A DNA stretch of 64,000 nucleotides, taken from assembly GCA_041650055.1 (NCBI GenBank), contig JBAZLV010000004.1:39194-103193 (forward strand), in the 5' to 3' direction. The position numbers were made by a program, and so were the translations under genes. Below are positions 24,317 through 33,684 of the stretch, one piece after another. This DNA is from JBAZLV01 sp041650055. Lineage in GTDB: Bacteria > Nitrospirota > UBA9217. Within the stretch, counting starts at the first letter, position 1. Each line of letters opens with the position of its first letter. The notes beneath the pieces were generated by a model that had not been told where the DNA came from, made no database searches, and was given only the letters and a program-made list of their open reading frames with translations.

Positions 24317-25885
24317 CTAAATGCTCAGTTTATCCAGCTTCCACCGGGTATTGATAATATCGAAAAGCACTTTCGTTCCAACGAGTGCGGAATACAGATT
24401 GATCAGAATACCGAGGCTGAGAGTAACCGCAAAACCTTTAATTGGCCCGGTACCGAACATAAACAAGACAACAGCGGTAATGAGCGTTGTAACGTGTGAA
24501 TCGAGAATCGTCAGGAATGCCTTGTCATATCCGGCATCCACTGCAGGCCTTGGCTGCTTCCCAGCACGGACTTCTTCGCGAATGCGCTCGAACATCAGCA
24601 CATTCGAATCCACGCCCATACCGATGGTAAGAATGATTCCGGCAATACCCGGCAGGGTCAACGTCGCACTCATAAGCGCCATCGCACCGAGCAGCAGCAC
24701 GAGATTCAGGACAACCGCATAATCGGCAATCAGACCGGACATGCGATAATAGAAAACCATGAACACCAGGACAAACAGACCGCCGATCAATGCTGCCCGA
24801 GTACCCATGGTGATAGAATCCTGGCCGAGCGATGGGCCGACGGTTACATTCTGGATGATCTTGACCGGCGCAGGAAGCGATTCACGAAGCACGATGGCAA
24901 GTTTTGCAGCTTCGTCATGCGTAAAATGTCCCGTAATCTGGGCGCTTCCGCCGCTGATCCGGTCTTGAATTCGTGGAGCGGAATGCACCGCGCCATCAAG
25001 CACGATGGCGAGAAGCTTCCCGATATTGTCGGCAGTAATCCGGTCGAATATCTTAGCTCCTTCAGTGTCGAAATTGATCGATATTGCCGGCTTGTTGAAC
25101 TGATCGATACCGACCTTCGCTTCTTTAAGACGATCACCGGTCAGGAGTGTTTTTGAAAAAACAAGGATTGGTTGTTTCGATATTTTTCCGGATTCGTTTT
25201 CCCGCTCTTCATACAGGAGTTCGGTTCCTTCCGGCGCCTTGCCTTGCAATGCCTGTTGGAGATGCGCGGGATCCGTATCAACCAGCTTGAATTCAAGCCT
25301 GCCGGCAGTCCGGATAAAACTGATTGCTTCCTGCGGATTCTTGACGCCGGGAAGCTGAAGCGCGATCTGATCCTGCTCTTGCTTGTAAATCGCGGGTTCG
25401 GCCACCCCGTATTTATCGATGCGCCTTCGGGTTCGTTCAAGCGCTTGGGTAACCGCGGATTCCTTGATTCTTCTCACTTCCACAGGCTTCAGGCTATACA
25501 CTAATTCCCTGCGGTTCCTGGTTTTGAGATCAAGGATTCCATAATTGTCTTTTACAAATTTTTCTGCTCGTTCTTCGAGTTGGTCTCCGAATTTAGCGGA
25601 AATAGTCTGACCTGCCCGATTAAACACAACTGCAAGCTGCTGTGATACGGCAGTTGCCTGGAGATCGGCAACAATGTTATCAACCGATGATTCCACTGCC
25701 TTGTCCGTCTCCACCTGCATCACGATATGACTTCCTCCCCGCAGATCCAGTCCCAGGGAAATCTTCGGAACGCTTTGTTGCCACCACTCGGGGAGCGTGT
25801 TTACGAGCGAGGGCAGAAAGAGAAATACGGCGATCGCTATGGAAAGAACGATAAGCGCCAGTCTCCATCGAATGCTCTTTTTCAT
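24317..25885 (-). CDS. secD: Protein translocase subunit SecD
   Basis: The 522-residue membrane protein has SecD motifs: SLGLDLRGGSHIVMQVE near residue 42, a periplasmic P1 domain, and the six-span RND core with GIAGIILTIGMGVDSNVLMFERIREE. The start at 25885 is preceded by an AGGAGG motif (complement of cctcct at about 25892). It lies between yajC and secF in the usual order. Confidence 0.97.
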   Translation of the reverse strand: MKKSIRWRLALIVLSIAIAVFLFLPSLVNTLPEWWQQSVPKISLGLDLRGGSHIVMQVETDKAVESSVDNIVADLQATAVSQQLAVVFNRAGQTISAKFGDQLEERAEKFVKDNYGILDLKTRNRRELVYSLKPVEVRRIKESAVTQALERTRRRIDKYGVAEPAIYKQEQDQIALQLPGVKNPQEAISFIRTAGRLEFKLVDTDPAHLQQALQGKAPEGTELLYEERENESGKISKQPILVFSKTLLTGDRLKEAKVGIDQFNKPAISINFDTEGAKIFDRITADNIGKLLAIVLDGAVHSAPRIQDRISGGSAQITGHFTHDEAAKLAIVLRESLPAPVKIIQNVTVGPSLGQDSITMGTRAALIGGLFVLVFMVFYYRMSGLIADYAVVLNLVLLLGAMALMSATLTLPGIAGIILTIGMGVDSNVLMFERIREEVRAGKQPRPAVDAGYDKAFLTILDSHVTTLITAVVLFMFGTGPIKGFAVTLSLGILINLYSALVGTKVLFDIINTRWKLDKLSI

Positions 25886-25984
25886 ATACTAGCCTCCTGC
25901 TATAATGCTGTTACTCTTCCTAGAGAGTAGCTTCAGAAAAAAATTCCTTACAACACGTCTGATTTCTTTCCTGCTGAAATATGC

Positions 25985-26317
25985 TTACTCTTTTTCTTCT
26001 TCGCCGGTCACCACCGTGCTGACCGAACTGCGGGTAACCTTTACCTTGACCCCTTCAGCAATTTTAATTGTAAGGGTTGAGGGAGTGGTGTTCTCAACGG
26101 TGCCGTACATTCCGCCTGCGGTAACAACCCGGTCACCCTTTTTAAGATCTTCCACCATCTTGCGGTGCTCTTTCATTTTTTTCTGCTGCGGTCTGATCAT
26201 CAGGAAATAGAAAATGGCAAAAATGACGGCCATAAAAATGAGGCTGGACATGCCGCTTCCGCCCTGCGCCGCCTCTCCGCCTTGTGCACCCATTGCATAT
26301 GCTGTTTCAATAAACAT
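25985..26317 (-). CDS. yajC: Preprotein translocase subunit YajC
   Basis: The 110-residue protein has one N-terminal transmembrane span (SSLIFMAVIFAIFYFLMIRPQ, in part) followed by QQKKMKEHRKMVEDLKKGDRV and a small beta domain. These are the standard YajC features. It associates with SecDF. It lies 48 nt after tgt. Confidence 0.95.
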   Translation of the reverse strand: MFIETAYAMGAQGGEAAQGGSGMSSLIFMAVIFAIFYFLMIRPQQKKMKEHRKMVEDLKKGDRVVTAGGMYGTVENTTPSTLTIKIAEGVKVKVTRSSVSTVVTGEEEKE

Positions 26318-26365
26318 TGCTTCCCTCCCTTGTCATTATCTATAAAATTTTTTAATCAAGTCGCA

Positions 26366-27484
26366 TTATACATCAACTCGTTCACGTTTTTTCATAAAAT
26401 CTTTTTTCAATTGTACAAACGACCCCCGCTCGATTGCCGTCCGAATATTGCTCATCAGGTTCAGATAAAAATGAAGATTATGGATCGTCCCGAGCCTGAG
26501 GGCTGCGATCTCTCCCGCATTAAATAAATGGCGAATATATGCGCGGCTGAAATTCCTGCATACGAGGCAGTCGCATTCCGGATCAATCGGCTGAGGATCC
26601 CGTTCATACTGCGCGTTTTTAATGACGACCTTTCCGAACGAGGTAAAAAAAGTTCCGTTCCTCGCATTCCGGGTTGGCATAACGCAGTCAAACATGTCAA
26701 TCCCGCGCTCAACCCCTTCAAGCAAATCTTCCGGTGTTCCAACTCCCATCAGGTAGCGCGGCTTCTCTTCCGGAAGAACGGCTACTGATGCCTCGATCAT
26801 TTCATGCATCATCGGTTTCGTCTCTCCAACCGAGAGACCGCCGAGGGCATAGCCGTCGAACCCGATATTAACGAGCGCTTCCCCTGATTCCCGGCGCAAA
26901 TCCGGATACATGCCTCCCTGCAGAATACCGAACAGCGCCTGGCCTGTTTCCTTCTTTGCGGCACGACACCGTTTCGCCCAGCGGTGTGTCCTTGCCAGGG
27001 ACTCCTGTGCATAATCCCGCGTTGCGGGATACGGAATGCACTCGTCAAAAGCCATGATAATGTCAGCGCCGAGCGCTTCTTGGATTTGTATCGCATATTC
27101 AGGCGTAATCACATGTTTGGCACCGCCGTCAATATGCGATTGGAACGTCACGCCGTCTTCGGATATGGTCCTGAGATCCGCAAGACTGAATACCTGGAAA
27201 CCGCCGCTATCCGTCAGAACCGGCCTGTTCCAGCTCATGAATTTCTGGATTCCGCCGAATTCTCGAATTAGTTCATGGCCAGGCCGCAGAAAAAGATGAT
27301 ATGTATTCGAAAGTATAATTTCAGCATCAAGAGCAATCAGATCGTCAGGCAACAGAGTCTTGACGGTCGCCTGAGTTCCCACCGGCATGAAGACCGGAGT
27401 GTTGACCTTTCCATGCGAGGTAACGAACATTCCCCGCCGTGCCCGGCTATTCGAGTCTTTTTTTATCAGCGTGAACGTAAACAC
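26366..27484 (-). CDS. tgt: tRNA-guanine transglycosylase (queuine tRNA-ribosyltransferase)
   Basis: The enzyme (372 residues from the GTG at 27484) inserts preQ1 into tRNA anticodons at G34. Visible signatures are TPVFMPVGTQATVK, VLTDSGGFQVFSL with the catalytic Asp, MGVGTPEDLLEGVERGIDMF, DCVMPTRNARNG with the nucleophilic Asp, and the zinc site CDCLVCRNFSRAYIRHL. A GTG at 27484 is chosen because GAGG lies 10 nt upstream; an alternative start at 27544 would overlap argS. queD, for the precursor pathway, is at 43475. Confidence 0.95.
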   Translation of the reverse strand: MFTFTLIKKDSNSRARRGMFVTSHGKVNTPVFMPVGTQATVKTLLPDDLIALDAEIILSNTYHLFLRPGHELIREFGGIQKFMSWNRPVLTDSGGFQVFSLADLRTISEDGVTFQSHIDGGAKHVITPEYAIQIQEALGADIIMAFDECIPYPATRDYAQESLARTHRWAKRCRAAKKETGQALFGILQGGMYPDLRRESGEALVNIGFDGYALGGLSVGETKPMMHEMIEASVAVLPEEKPRYLMGVGTPEDLLEGVERGIDMFDCVMPTRNARNGTFFTSFGKVVIKNAQYERDPQPIDPECDCLVCRNFSRAYIRHLFNAGEIAALRLGTIHNLHFYLNLMSNIRTAIERGSFVQLKKDFMKKRERVDV

Positions 27485-27518
27485 AATACCATGACCTCGG
27501 CTATGATGCCAGGTCTTT

Positions 27519-29183
27519 TCACATTCTTTCCGGTGCAGCAACACCCAGGATTGTGAGTGCGCTCTGAATCACGGTCTTGATCTGTTTCATGAGAAACAGT
27601 TTTGCGCCGGTTCGAGCCTGCTCATCGGTAATGATCCGATGTTTGAAATAATAATTATGCAGCAGCCCTGCCAGGTCCTGAAGATAGTAGGTAAGCCTAT
27701 GTGGCTCGTATGCTAACGCGGCCTCTTCGATCAATTCAGGATATTTAGCCAGCAGCTTGATGATGTTCTGCTCTTCCACAAGATTAAGCAGCGAAAGATC
27801 AACCTCGTCTCGTGTCGGGATATTAACGTTTCTTGTTTCGGCCTCTCGAAACAGGCTCGCCAGGCGGGCATGGGCATACTGAACATAATACACCGGGTTT
27901 TCGCGTGACTGTTCTTTTGCTACATCCAGATCAAAATCAAGATGACTATCCGATCGCCGCGTCAAGAAAATATACCGCGCTGCATCCGTCCCCACATCCT
28001 GAACAACGTCCCGAAGGGTCACAAACGTACCGGCACGTTTGGACATGGGCGCCAGTTGGCCATGGCGCAGAATTGCGACTAGCTGAACAAGCAGCACATG
28101 CAGGGAATCTTTCGAATGACCGAATGCCTGGATCACCGCCTGAATACGGGGAATATACCCATGATGATCAGCGCCCCAAATATTGATTAGGGTTTTAAAA
28201 CCCCGCGCCAGTTTATTCCGGTGATAGGCAATGTCTGTTGCAAGGTAGGTCCAGCTTCCATCTTGCTTTTTTACAACCCGGTCTTTATCATCACCAAATA
28301 ATGTCGACCGCAGCCACCATGCGCCTTCCTGCTCGTACAGATTTCTGCTCTCTCGCAATTCATCAACAGACTTTTGGACTGACTGGTCTTTCAGTAGTTC
28401 CCTTTCGCTGAACCAGGTATCGAAATGAACACCGAATGCTTCAAGATCAGTCCGGATATCAGCAAGCATCATATCCTTGCTGAATGTTCCGAAGAGGGAC
28501 TCGCATTCCTGGAAGGGAATATTTTTATACGTATCACCATACGTTTTCCGGAATGCATCGGCTATCTCATGGATATAATCGCCATGATATCCATCTTCCG
28601 GAAACACTGCATCCTGACCCAGCGCCTGCTGATACCGGGCATACACGGACTGGCTCAATAAAAGAATCTGCCTGCCTGCATCATTGATATAGAATTCGCG
28701 GGAAACATCATACCCCACGGCAGTCAGAAGATTTGCCAGAGCATCGCCAACAGCAGCACCTCTGCCATGCCCAACATGCAAAGGACCGGTCGGGTTGGCG
28801 CTTACAAATTCAACCAGGACGCGTTCTCCCTTTCCGATATTGCGAAGCCCGTATGCTCCTGCTTCCTCATCAATGGCAAAGAGGGTTTTTTTCCAGGAGT
28901 CCTGTTTCAAAAAAAAATTAATAAACCCGGGGCCCGCGATCTCGGTTTTTTCTATAATTCCTGTTTCATCCTGAATATTGGCAATGATAATTTCTGCGAT
29001 CTTCCGGGGAGGTTTTGCTTCCGGCTTCGCCAGCGTCATTGCCAGAGAGGTAGCCAGATCGCCATGGTTTTTTTCTCGTGGGGTGTCAAGAAAGACAACT
29101 GGGCAGGTCTCGAGCTTTAATTCGCCCTTTTTTCTGGCCCGATCCAGGGCGTCTAGAAGAATCTCCGTTACGGTCTGTTTCAT
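27519..29183 (-). CDS. argS: Arginyl-tRNA synthetase
   Basis: The 554-residue class I enzyme has the HIGH-type motif NPTGPLHVGHGRGAAVGD, the ArgS-typical region VQYAHARLASL, a KMSK-like MSKRAGTFVTL and a C-terminal DALR anticodon-binding domain ending VIQSALTILGVAAPERM. It charges tRNA-Arg. The ATG at 29183 begins the N-terminal Add-1 domain (KQTVTEILLDALDRA). It is the first gene of a leftward cluster with tgt, yajC, secD and secF. Confidence 0.96.
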   Translation of the reverse strand: MKQTVTEILLDALDRARKKGELKLETCPVVFLDTPREKNHGDLATSLAMTLAKPEAKPPRKIAEIIIANIQDETGIIEKTEIAGPGFINFFLKQDSWKKTLFAIDEEAGAYGLRNIGKGERVLVEFVSANPTGPLHVGHGRGAAVGDALANLLTAVGYDVSREFYINDAGRQILLLSQSVYARYQQALGQDAVFPEDGYHGDYIHEIADAFRKTYGDTYKNIPFQECESLFGTFSKDMMLADIRTDLEAFGVHFDTWFSERELLKDQSVQKSVDELRESRNLYEQEGAWWLRSTLFGDDKDRVVKKQDGSWTYLATDIAYHRNKLARGFKTLINIWGADHHGYIPRIQAVIQAFGHSKDSLHVLLVQLVAILRHGQLAPMSKRAGTFVTLRDVVQDVGTDAARYIFLTRRSDSHLDFDLDVAKEQSRENPVYYVQYAHARLASLFREAETRNVNIPTRDEVDLSLLNLVEEQNIIKLLAKYPELIEEAALAYEPHRLTYYLQDLAGLLHNYYFKHRIITDEQARTGAKLFLMKQIKTVIQSALTILGVAAPERM

Positions 29184-29221
29184 GAAAAATAAGCACTTTC
29201 TGTCCGATTTGTGAGTGTGAA

Positions 29222-29249
29222 AGTATATCGCATCTTCGAAAAAAGTCAA
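29222..29249 (-). promoter_or_regulatory. Promoter of argS
   Basis: TTGACT (29244-29249), a 16 nt spacer and TATACT (29222-29227) read leftward. It is back-to-back with the promoter of the DUF151 gene. Confidence 0.65.
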
Positions 29250-29261
29250 TAAAATAATCCC

Positions 29262-29290
29262 TTTACTTGATTCTTTTGGTGTGGTATTCT
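29262..29290 (+). promoter_or_regulatory. Promoter of the DUF151 gene
   Basis: TTTACT (29262-29267), a 17 nt spacer and TATTCT (29285-29290). Transcription would begin near 29297, 15 nt before the start codon. Confidence 0.55.
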
Positions 29291-29311
29291 TCGAATAATG
29301 AGGGAAAGAGC

Positions 29312-29767
29312 ATGTGGATTCAGATGAATGTCAATACGATTCTTTTTGACAGCAAAAACAACAGTTACATTGTCGTTCTCAAAGATGATTCCGGAAAAAA
29401 AATTCTTCCCATCTGGGTGGGGGCAGCTGAAGGAAATTCGATCGCCATGGCAATGAGCAACGTCAAGGCCTCCCGTCCTTTCACGCATGATCTTATGGTC
29501 ACCATATTCGACCGGCTGGATATCGAGATTGCCCGAGTGGTGATCAGCGACCTCATTGACAATACCTTCTACGCTTCACTGTACCTGCTGCACAACAGTA
29601 GCGAATTCCACATCGATGCACGCCCGAGTGATGCGATTGCGCTTGCCATCCGTATTGGCGCTCCCGTCTTTGTTGAAGAAGACGTTATCACCAAGCAGGA
29701 TTCTTCAATTATCGATACGTGGATGAAAAATATGGGTGAAAGCGGCGGAACAGAATATAATGCGTAA
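29312..29767 (+). CDS. Bifunctional nuclease family protein (DUF151)
   Basis: The 151-residue protein matches DUF151: ILPIWVGAAEGNSIAMAMSN, RPFTHDLMVTIFDRLDIEIARVVI (in part) and IDARPSDAIALAIRIGAPVFVEED. Plant and bacterial members have reported DNase/RNase activity, but the physiological role is unclear. GAGGG lies 8 nt before the ATG at 29312. It is a single-gene unit, with an AT-rich repeat downstream. Confidence 0.9.
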   Translation: MWIQMNVNTILFDSKNNSYIVVLKDDSGKKILPIWVGAAEGNSIAMAMSNVKASRPFTHDLMVTIFDRLDIEIARVVISDLIDNTFYASLYLLHNSSEFHIDARPSDAIALAIRIGAPVFVEEDVITKQDSSIIDTWMKNMGESGGTEYNA

Positions 29768-29771
29768 TTAA

Positions 29772-29870
29772 AAAAATTCCAAAGTTCAAATCCCAAATTT
29801 CAAACCTGCTTGGTTCCTGATTATTTATTTGTCATTTGTTTTTTGAAATTTGACATTGCATATTCAAATT
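29772..29870. repeat. AT-rich CAAATTTCAAA-type inverted repeat
   Basis: The gap between the convergent DUF151 and ubiX genes is filled by attccaaagttcaaatccc ... tttgaaatttgacattgc, an imperfect palindrome of the family seen at 14697 and 54418. It may also serve as a bidirectional stop. Confidence 0.6.
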
Positions 29871-30463
29871 CCCCACCTCGGTGCTAGATCATTCTCAATT
29901 CCCATGGCGTTCAAGACTCTTCCCACCACAAAATCAACGAGCTGCGACACTTCCTGCGGATGATGATAAAACGCAGGCATGGCAGGAATAATCTGGCAGC
30001 CCAACTCTGCAAGCTTCAACATATTCCTGAGATGAATTGCGGAAACCGGTGTTTCTCGCGGAACAAGAAAGAGGTTTCGTTTCTCTTTGATCGTCACATC
30101 CGCAGCGCGTTCAATGAGGTTGGATGCAAAACCATGTGCGATAGAGGCCAAGGTTTTCATGGTGCACGGAATAACAACCATAGCATCCACTTTGATCGAT
30201 CCGCTACCGATAGGCGAATACATATTATCCTCACTAAAAAAAAGAACCTGGCCTTCTTTTGATCCAAAGTATTTTTGCAATCCATATTGAATATCGGTTT
30301 CCGATCCTTTCAGATGCAAATTTGTCTCATCGTTCAGAATGGAAATTCCTTCCTGCGAAATACAGACATAGAGCGAATGGCCCGCTTCAATTAACACGCG
30401 GAGAAGCCGTTCTCCATAGACAGCTCCGGAAGCACCGGTTATTGCTATGGTATATGTTGCCAT
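29864..30463 (-). CDS. ubiX: Flavin prenyltransferase UbiX
   Basis: The 199-residue enzyme shows TIAITGASGAVYGERLLRVL (FMN site), VVIPCTMKTLASIAHGFASN and the LFLVPRETPVSAIHLRNMLKL signature (in part). UbiX makes the prenylated FMN cofactor used by UbiD-type decarboxylases. No ubiD is in the window. It lies downstream of the MFS gene on the same strand with a 38 nt gap. Confidence 0.95.
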   Translation of the reverse strand: MATYTIAITGASGAVYGERLLRVLIEAGHSLYVCISQEGISILNDETNLHLKGSETDIQYGLQKYFGSKEGQVLFFSEDNMYSPIGSGSIKVDAMVVIPCTMKTLASIAHGFASNLIERAADVTIKEKRNLFLVPRETPVSAIHLRNMLKLAELGCQIIPAMPAFYHHPQEVSQLVDFVVGRVLNAMGIENDLAPRWGI

Positions 30464-30501
30464 ACGTTTTCCTCCCTTGACGGTAGCAAGAATCCTTTCA
30501 T

Positions 30502-31773
30502 TTATGATGAATGATTCGTGGTTGGACGGCTGATTCTAAGCATAAGAATCAGGACGGTTGCTAAAAAAGCAACTCCTGATCCCATAATAAATGCTGTAGC
30601 AGTTCCATACATTTGCCAGACCAGACCGAATAAAAGTGATGCAGGAAGCGCTCCGACACCAATAACCAGGTGATACAAACCGAATGCCGATCCCCGCACA
30701 TGAGCGGGAATAAAGTCTGCTACCAGCGCCTTTTCCACTCCCTCAGTCAATCCGAAATATATGCCATAGACAGCGAAAAGCGCCCATGCCTGCCATTGAG
30801 CATCAGCAAAGGCAAAACCCATATACACAAACGCATACACGATCCACCCGGAAACAATCACTTTTTTTCTTCCAATGCGATCCGATACAATACCACCAGG
30901 AATGGAGACTCCCATCTTCACAATATGCAGAACAACCCAGATGGTGGGAAGCAGCGCAACCGGCACTCCCAGATGCTGAGCGCGCAGCAAAAGAAATGCG
31001 TCTGTAGAATTTCCGAGCGTAAACAGGAACAGGATGGCAAGATACTTTTTGAAGTTCGCAGGCATGCCTGTCCAGGCAGCGCGAATGTTAAGTGAATCCC
31101 TCGAGTGCGTATCCGGGTTTTTTAAGGACGTTTCCTTGAGACCAAACAGAAGGACAGCTACGGCAAGCCCTCCGGGAATAAAGGAAAGAAGAAAAACCGT
31201 GGTAAGATTTTCCTGTGTCGTGCCGCCGAGGAGCAGCAGAAGCCCGGTTGCAAGAAGCGGTCCCATGATTGCTCCGCCGTGATCCATGGCACGATGAAAA
31301 CCGTATGCCATGCCGCGTGATTCCGGAGCAGTTGAATCCGCAATCACGGCATCGCGTGGCGACGTGCGAATCCCTTTTCCCACACGGTCGAAAAAACGAA
31401 GGACGAGTACCCCGAACCACGATGTTGCAAGCGCAATAAACGGCCTCACGATATTCGACGTAGAATATCCGGCAACGATCCATGCCTTGCGCTGCCTGGC
31501 CCGGTCGGAAAGATAGCCTGAATAGAGTTTCATAAGGGAAGCGGTTGTTTCGGCTATTCCTTCGATAAGTCCGAGCGCAGCAGGTCCAGCCCCCAGAACA
31601 ACTGCCAGAAACACAGGAAGCAGCGGATAGATCATCTCGGATGCCCCGTCGTTCAACAGGCTCACAAACCCGAGAATAACCACATTACGCGACAATCCCC
31701 TGATTCCTATTTTGGGAACCGTTCCTTTTGTTTCTAGAGAATCAACAATTCCATTCCGGTCATGCATGGTCAT
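30502..31773 (-). CDS. Major facilitator superfamily transporter
   Basis: The 423-residue protein has twelve predicted spans. MFS motifs include SGYLSDRARQRKAWIVAGYS (motif A type), RFFDRVGKGIRTSPRDAVIA and SDRIGRKKVIVSGWIVYAFV (in part). The RFFDRVGKGIRTSPRDA segment is typical of a poorly characterised MFS group. The substrate is unknown. The start overlaps the heptosyltransferase stop by 4 nt (ATGA), so they are coupled. Confidence 0.9.
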   Translation of the reverse strand: MTMHDRNGIVDSLETKGTVPKIGIRGLSRNVVILGFVSLLNDGASEMIYPLLPVFLAVVLGAGPAALGLIEGIAETTASLMKLYSGYLSDRARQRKAWIVAGYSTSNIVRPFIALATSWFGVLVLRFFDRVGKGIRTSPRDAVIADSTAPESRGMAYGFHRAMDHGGAIMGPLLATGLLLLLGGTTQENLTTVFLLSFIPGGLAVAVLLFGLKETSLKNPDTHSRDSLNIRAAWTGMPANFKKYLAILFLFTLGNSTDAFLLLRAQHLGVPVALLPTIWVVLHIVKMGVSIPGGIVSDRIGRKKVIVSGWIVYAFVYMGFAFADAQWQAWALFAVYGIYFGLTEGVEKALVADFIPAHVRGSAFGLYHLVIGVGALPASLLFGLVWQMYGTATAFIMGSGVAFLATVLILMLRISRPTTNHSS

Positions 31774-32795
31774 GGCAACGGAATCCTTTTCATCACCTCT
31801 TCAGGAGTTATAGCTTTCATGCACTGCATAGCATCACAGCTCCGTTGAAAACAGGGGGAACATTTGATCCCCATCCGAATAACAATATGCCTTTCTCCGT
31901 ATGGCCCTGTTCTCCAGGGCGCCGTCGGTCCGAAGAGCGCAACGACCGTCGCACCTGCAGCCGCCGCAAGGTGCATGGGCCCGGTATCGGTTGTGATAAA
32001 CAAATCAGAACAGGATGCGAGAGCGGCCAATTCCTTCAAGGTGGTCTCACCTGCCCAGTCATGCGAATCCTGGGTCATGAGAGAACGAATATGGTTGATC
32101 TCCTGCTTGTCCTCATTGCTCCCGGTAAAAATAACGAGTGCACGTTTTTCAAGCACAAGCCTGTCTGCAAGTTGTGCGAAATGTTCAGCCGGCCACAGCT
32201 TAGTCTTCCATCGGGCCATCGGGTTCAGAATAACGAGCGGACGATTATCCGGATTGATGGTCGCAATTCTCCGCCTGATGACCGCCTGTTCCCGCTGTAT
32301 AGGGAGCGTGCACAAAAAGGAAGGTTTCGGAGACCCAAGATATCGAGCAATATCCAGATACCGCTGCAGTGCATGTTTCTCAATGTCGTAGGCTGGCAGA
32401 CGTTCATTCAGGAAAAGAGCAGAACCTTCCCGCGTTCCATTAAATCCGATTTTCCGTTCAGCACGGGCAAAACCAATTAAAATCCCGCTTTTGAAAAGGC
32501 CCTGAAAATCAATGGCAATGTCATACCGTGTACTTCGGAGAATGCGAAAAAAACGGGTTATATGAGCAATACCCTGGGAAAAAGTGAATGGATTCTTAAG
32601 CATCCGAAGCCAGGTCTTCCGGCGAGAGATCAAAATCGTGTCGATACTTTGATGGCCTTCCAGAATCCCGGCTGCTGCTTCTTCGACAATCCAGGTAATA
32701 CGGCTGGAAGGATAGATGATTTTTATCGCTTCAAGCGCAGGAAGGGTTTGTACCACATCGCCGATGGCGGAAAGCTTGACAATGAGAATATTCAT
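31770..32795 (-). CDS. Glycosyltransferase family 9 (LPS heptosyltransferase-like)
   Basis: The 341-residue enzyme begins MNILIVKLSAIGDVVQTLPAL, the donor-side motif of ADP-heptose:LPS heptosyltransferases, with NPMARWKTKLWPAEHFAQLA and FITTDTGPMHLAAAAGATVV later. It adds heptose to the lipopolysaccharide inner core at the cytoplasmic face. It resembles WaaC more than WaaF by eye, but this is not certain. The predicted leader is only about 10 nt, with no ribosome site. Confidence 0.9.
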   Translation of the reverse strand: MNILIVKLSAIGDVVQTLPALEAIKIIYPSSRITWIVEEAAAGILEGHQSIDTILISRRKTWLRMLKNPFTFSQGIAHITRFFRILRSTRYDIAIDFQGLFKSGILIGFARAERKIGFNGTREGSALFLNERLPAYDIEKHALQRYLDIARYLGSPKPSFLCTLPIQREQAVIRRRIATINPDNRPLVILNPMARWKTKLWPAEHFAQLADRLVLEKRALVIFTGSNEDKQEINHIRSLMTQDSHDWAGETTLKELAALASCSDLFITTDTGPMHLAAAAGATVVALFGPTAPWRTGPYGERHIVIRMGIKCSPCFQRSCDAMQCMKAITPEEVMKRIPLP

Positions 32796-32811
32796 ATTAC
32801 CGAATGATTTT

Positions 32812-32840
32812 ATCTTAATCTATCTGACCAGACGAGTCAA
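32812..32840 (-). promoter_or_regulatory. Promoter of the heptosyltransferase gene
   Basis: TTGACT (32835-32840), a 17 nt spacer and TAAGAT (32812-32817) read leftward. The start would be near 32805, about 10 nt before the ATG. Confidence 0.55.
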
Positions 32841-33011
32841 TCAGATTGTCAGGGTATGATTGTCAGGGTAATGTGGACTTTTTAGCTTGCATTTTCTCTT
32901 TATTTTGTTAAAATTTTTACAGATTTATTTTCTGCGCATCTATTCTTATACTCATGAACAAAATCATCCGGATTTTCGACACATGTCTAATCGAGAGAGA
33001 GGAGACAAGTC

Positions 33012-33527
33012 ATGACCAGAAAGGTCAAAGCGAAAAAGAAACAAACCAAAAAAACAGCAGTCCGCACGGGAGCGAAGAAACCTCCTAGAAAACCCGTAAA
33101 AAAGAAAGCCCTCAAAAAAACAACAAAAAAGAAACCTGCTAAAAAAGCGGCTAAAAAAGTCACTCGTAAAAAAACCGTAACCCGGCCAGCCGAAAAAAAA
33201 ACAGCTGCACCAAAATCTATCGCCGTTAAATCCGCTCTAGCCGCAGCCACCCACCAACCGGCTGAACCAGGGAGCCAGGAAGAGGCTGTTGGTACGGTAA
33301 CGCATTATTACAGCCATTTGCAGGTCGCAGTAATCCAGCTGAACAAGGGCATGATCAGGGTTGGAGATACGATTCATATCAAAGGAACAACCTCGGATAG
33401 CACACAAATTGTGGAATCCATGGAATATGAGCATCAACCCCTCACGGAAGCGGTCGCCGGTCAAAGCGTCGGTCTTCGCGTGAAAGATATCGTGCGTGAA
33501 CATGATATCGTCTATATTGTAAAGTAA
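33012..33527 (+). CDS. Histone H1-like basic tail fused to an EF-Tu domain II-like barrel
   Basis: The 171-residue protein has two parts. Residues 1-75 are Lys/Ala/Thr/Pro-rich (KKPAKKAAKKVTRKKTVTRP), like the tails of bacterial histone H1-like proteins (Hc1, AlgP). Residues 92-171 (EEAVGTVTHYYSHLQVAVIQ, GMIRVGDTIHIKG, VGLRVKDIVREHDIVYIVK) match the small 'translation elongation factor-like' beta-barrel, similar to EF-Tu domain II. Such barrels are normally stand-alone and about 85 residues. The tail could bind nucleic acid (inference). GAGGAGA lies 7 nt before the ATG. A terminator follows at 33553. Confidence 0.75.
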   Translation: MTRKVKAKKKQTKKTAVRTGAKKPPRKPVKKKALKKTTKKKPAKKAAKKVTRKKTVTRPAEKKTAAPKSIAVKSALAAATHQPAEPGSQEEAVGTVTHYYSHLQVAVIQLNKGMIRVGDTIHIKGTTSDSTQIVESMEYEHQPLTEAVAGQSVGLRVKDIVREHDIVYIVK

Positions 33528-33552
33528 GCGTCCCACTGTAGGAGAAAACAGT

Positions 33553-33583
33553 AACAGGCGCGGGCATACACTGCGCCTGTTTT
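33553..33583 (+). terminator. Hairpin terminator after the H1-like gene
   Basis: A 9 bp stem (AACAGGCGC / GCGCCTGTT) with an 11 nt loop and a short TTTC tail, 26 nt past the stop. Confidence 0.6.
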
Positions 33584-33684
33584 CATGTGAGCGCTTAAGC
33601 GATTTTCCTATCAGGTCAGGACCCTCATTCCAATTCATTTTGTGGTACATTTGGAATCAATACACGTCGTCAAGGAGCACTCGT

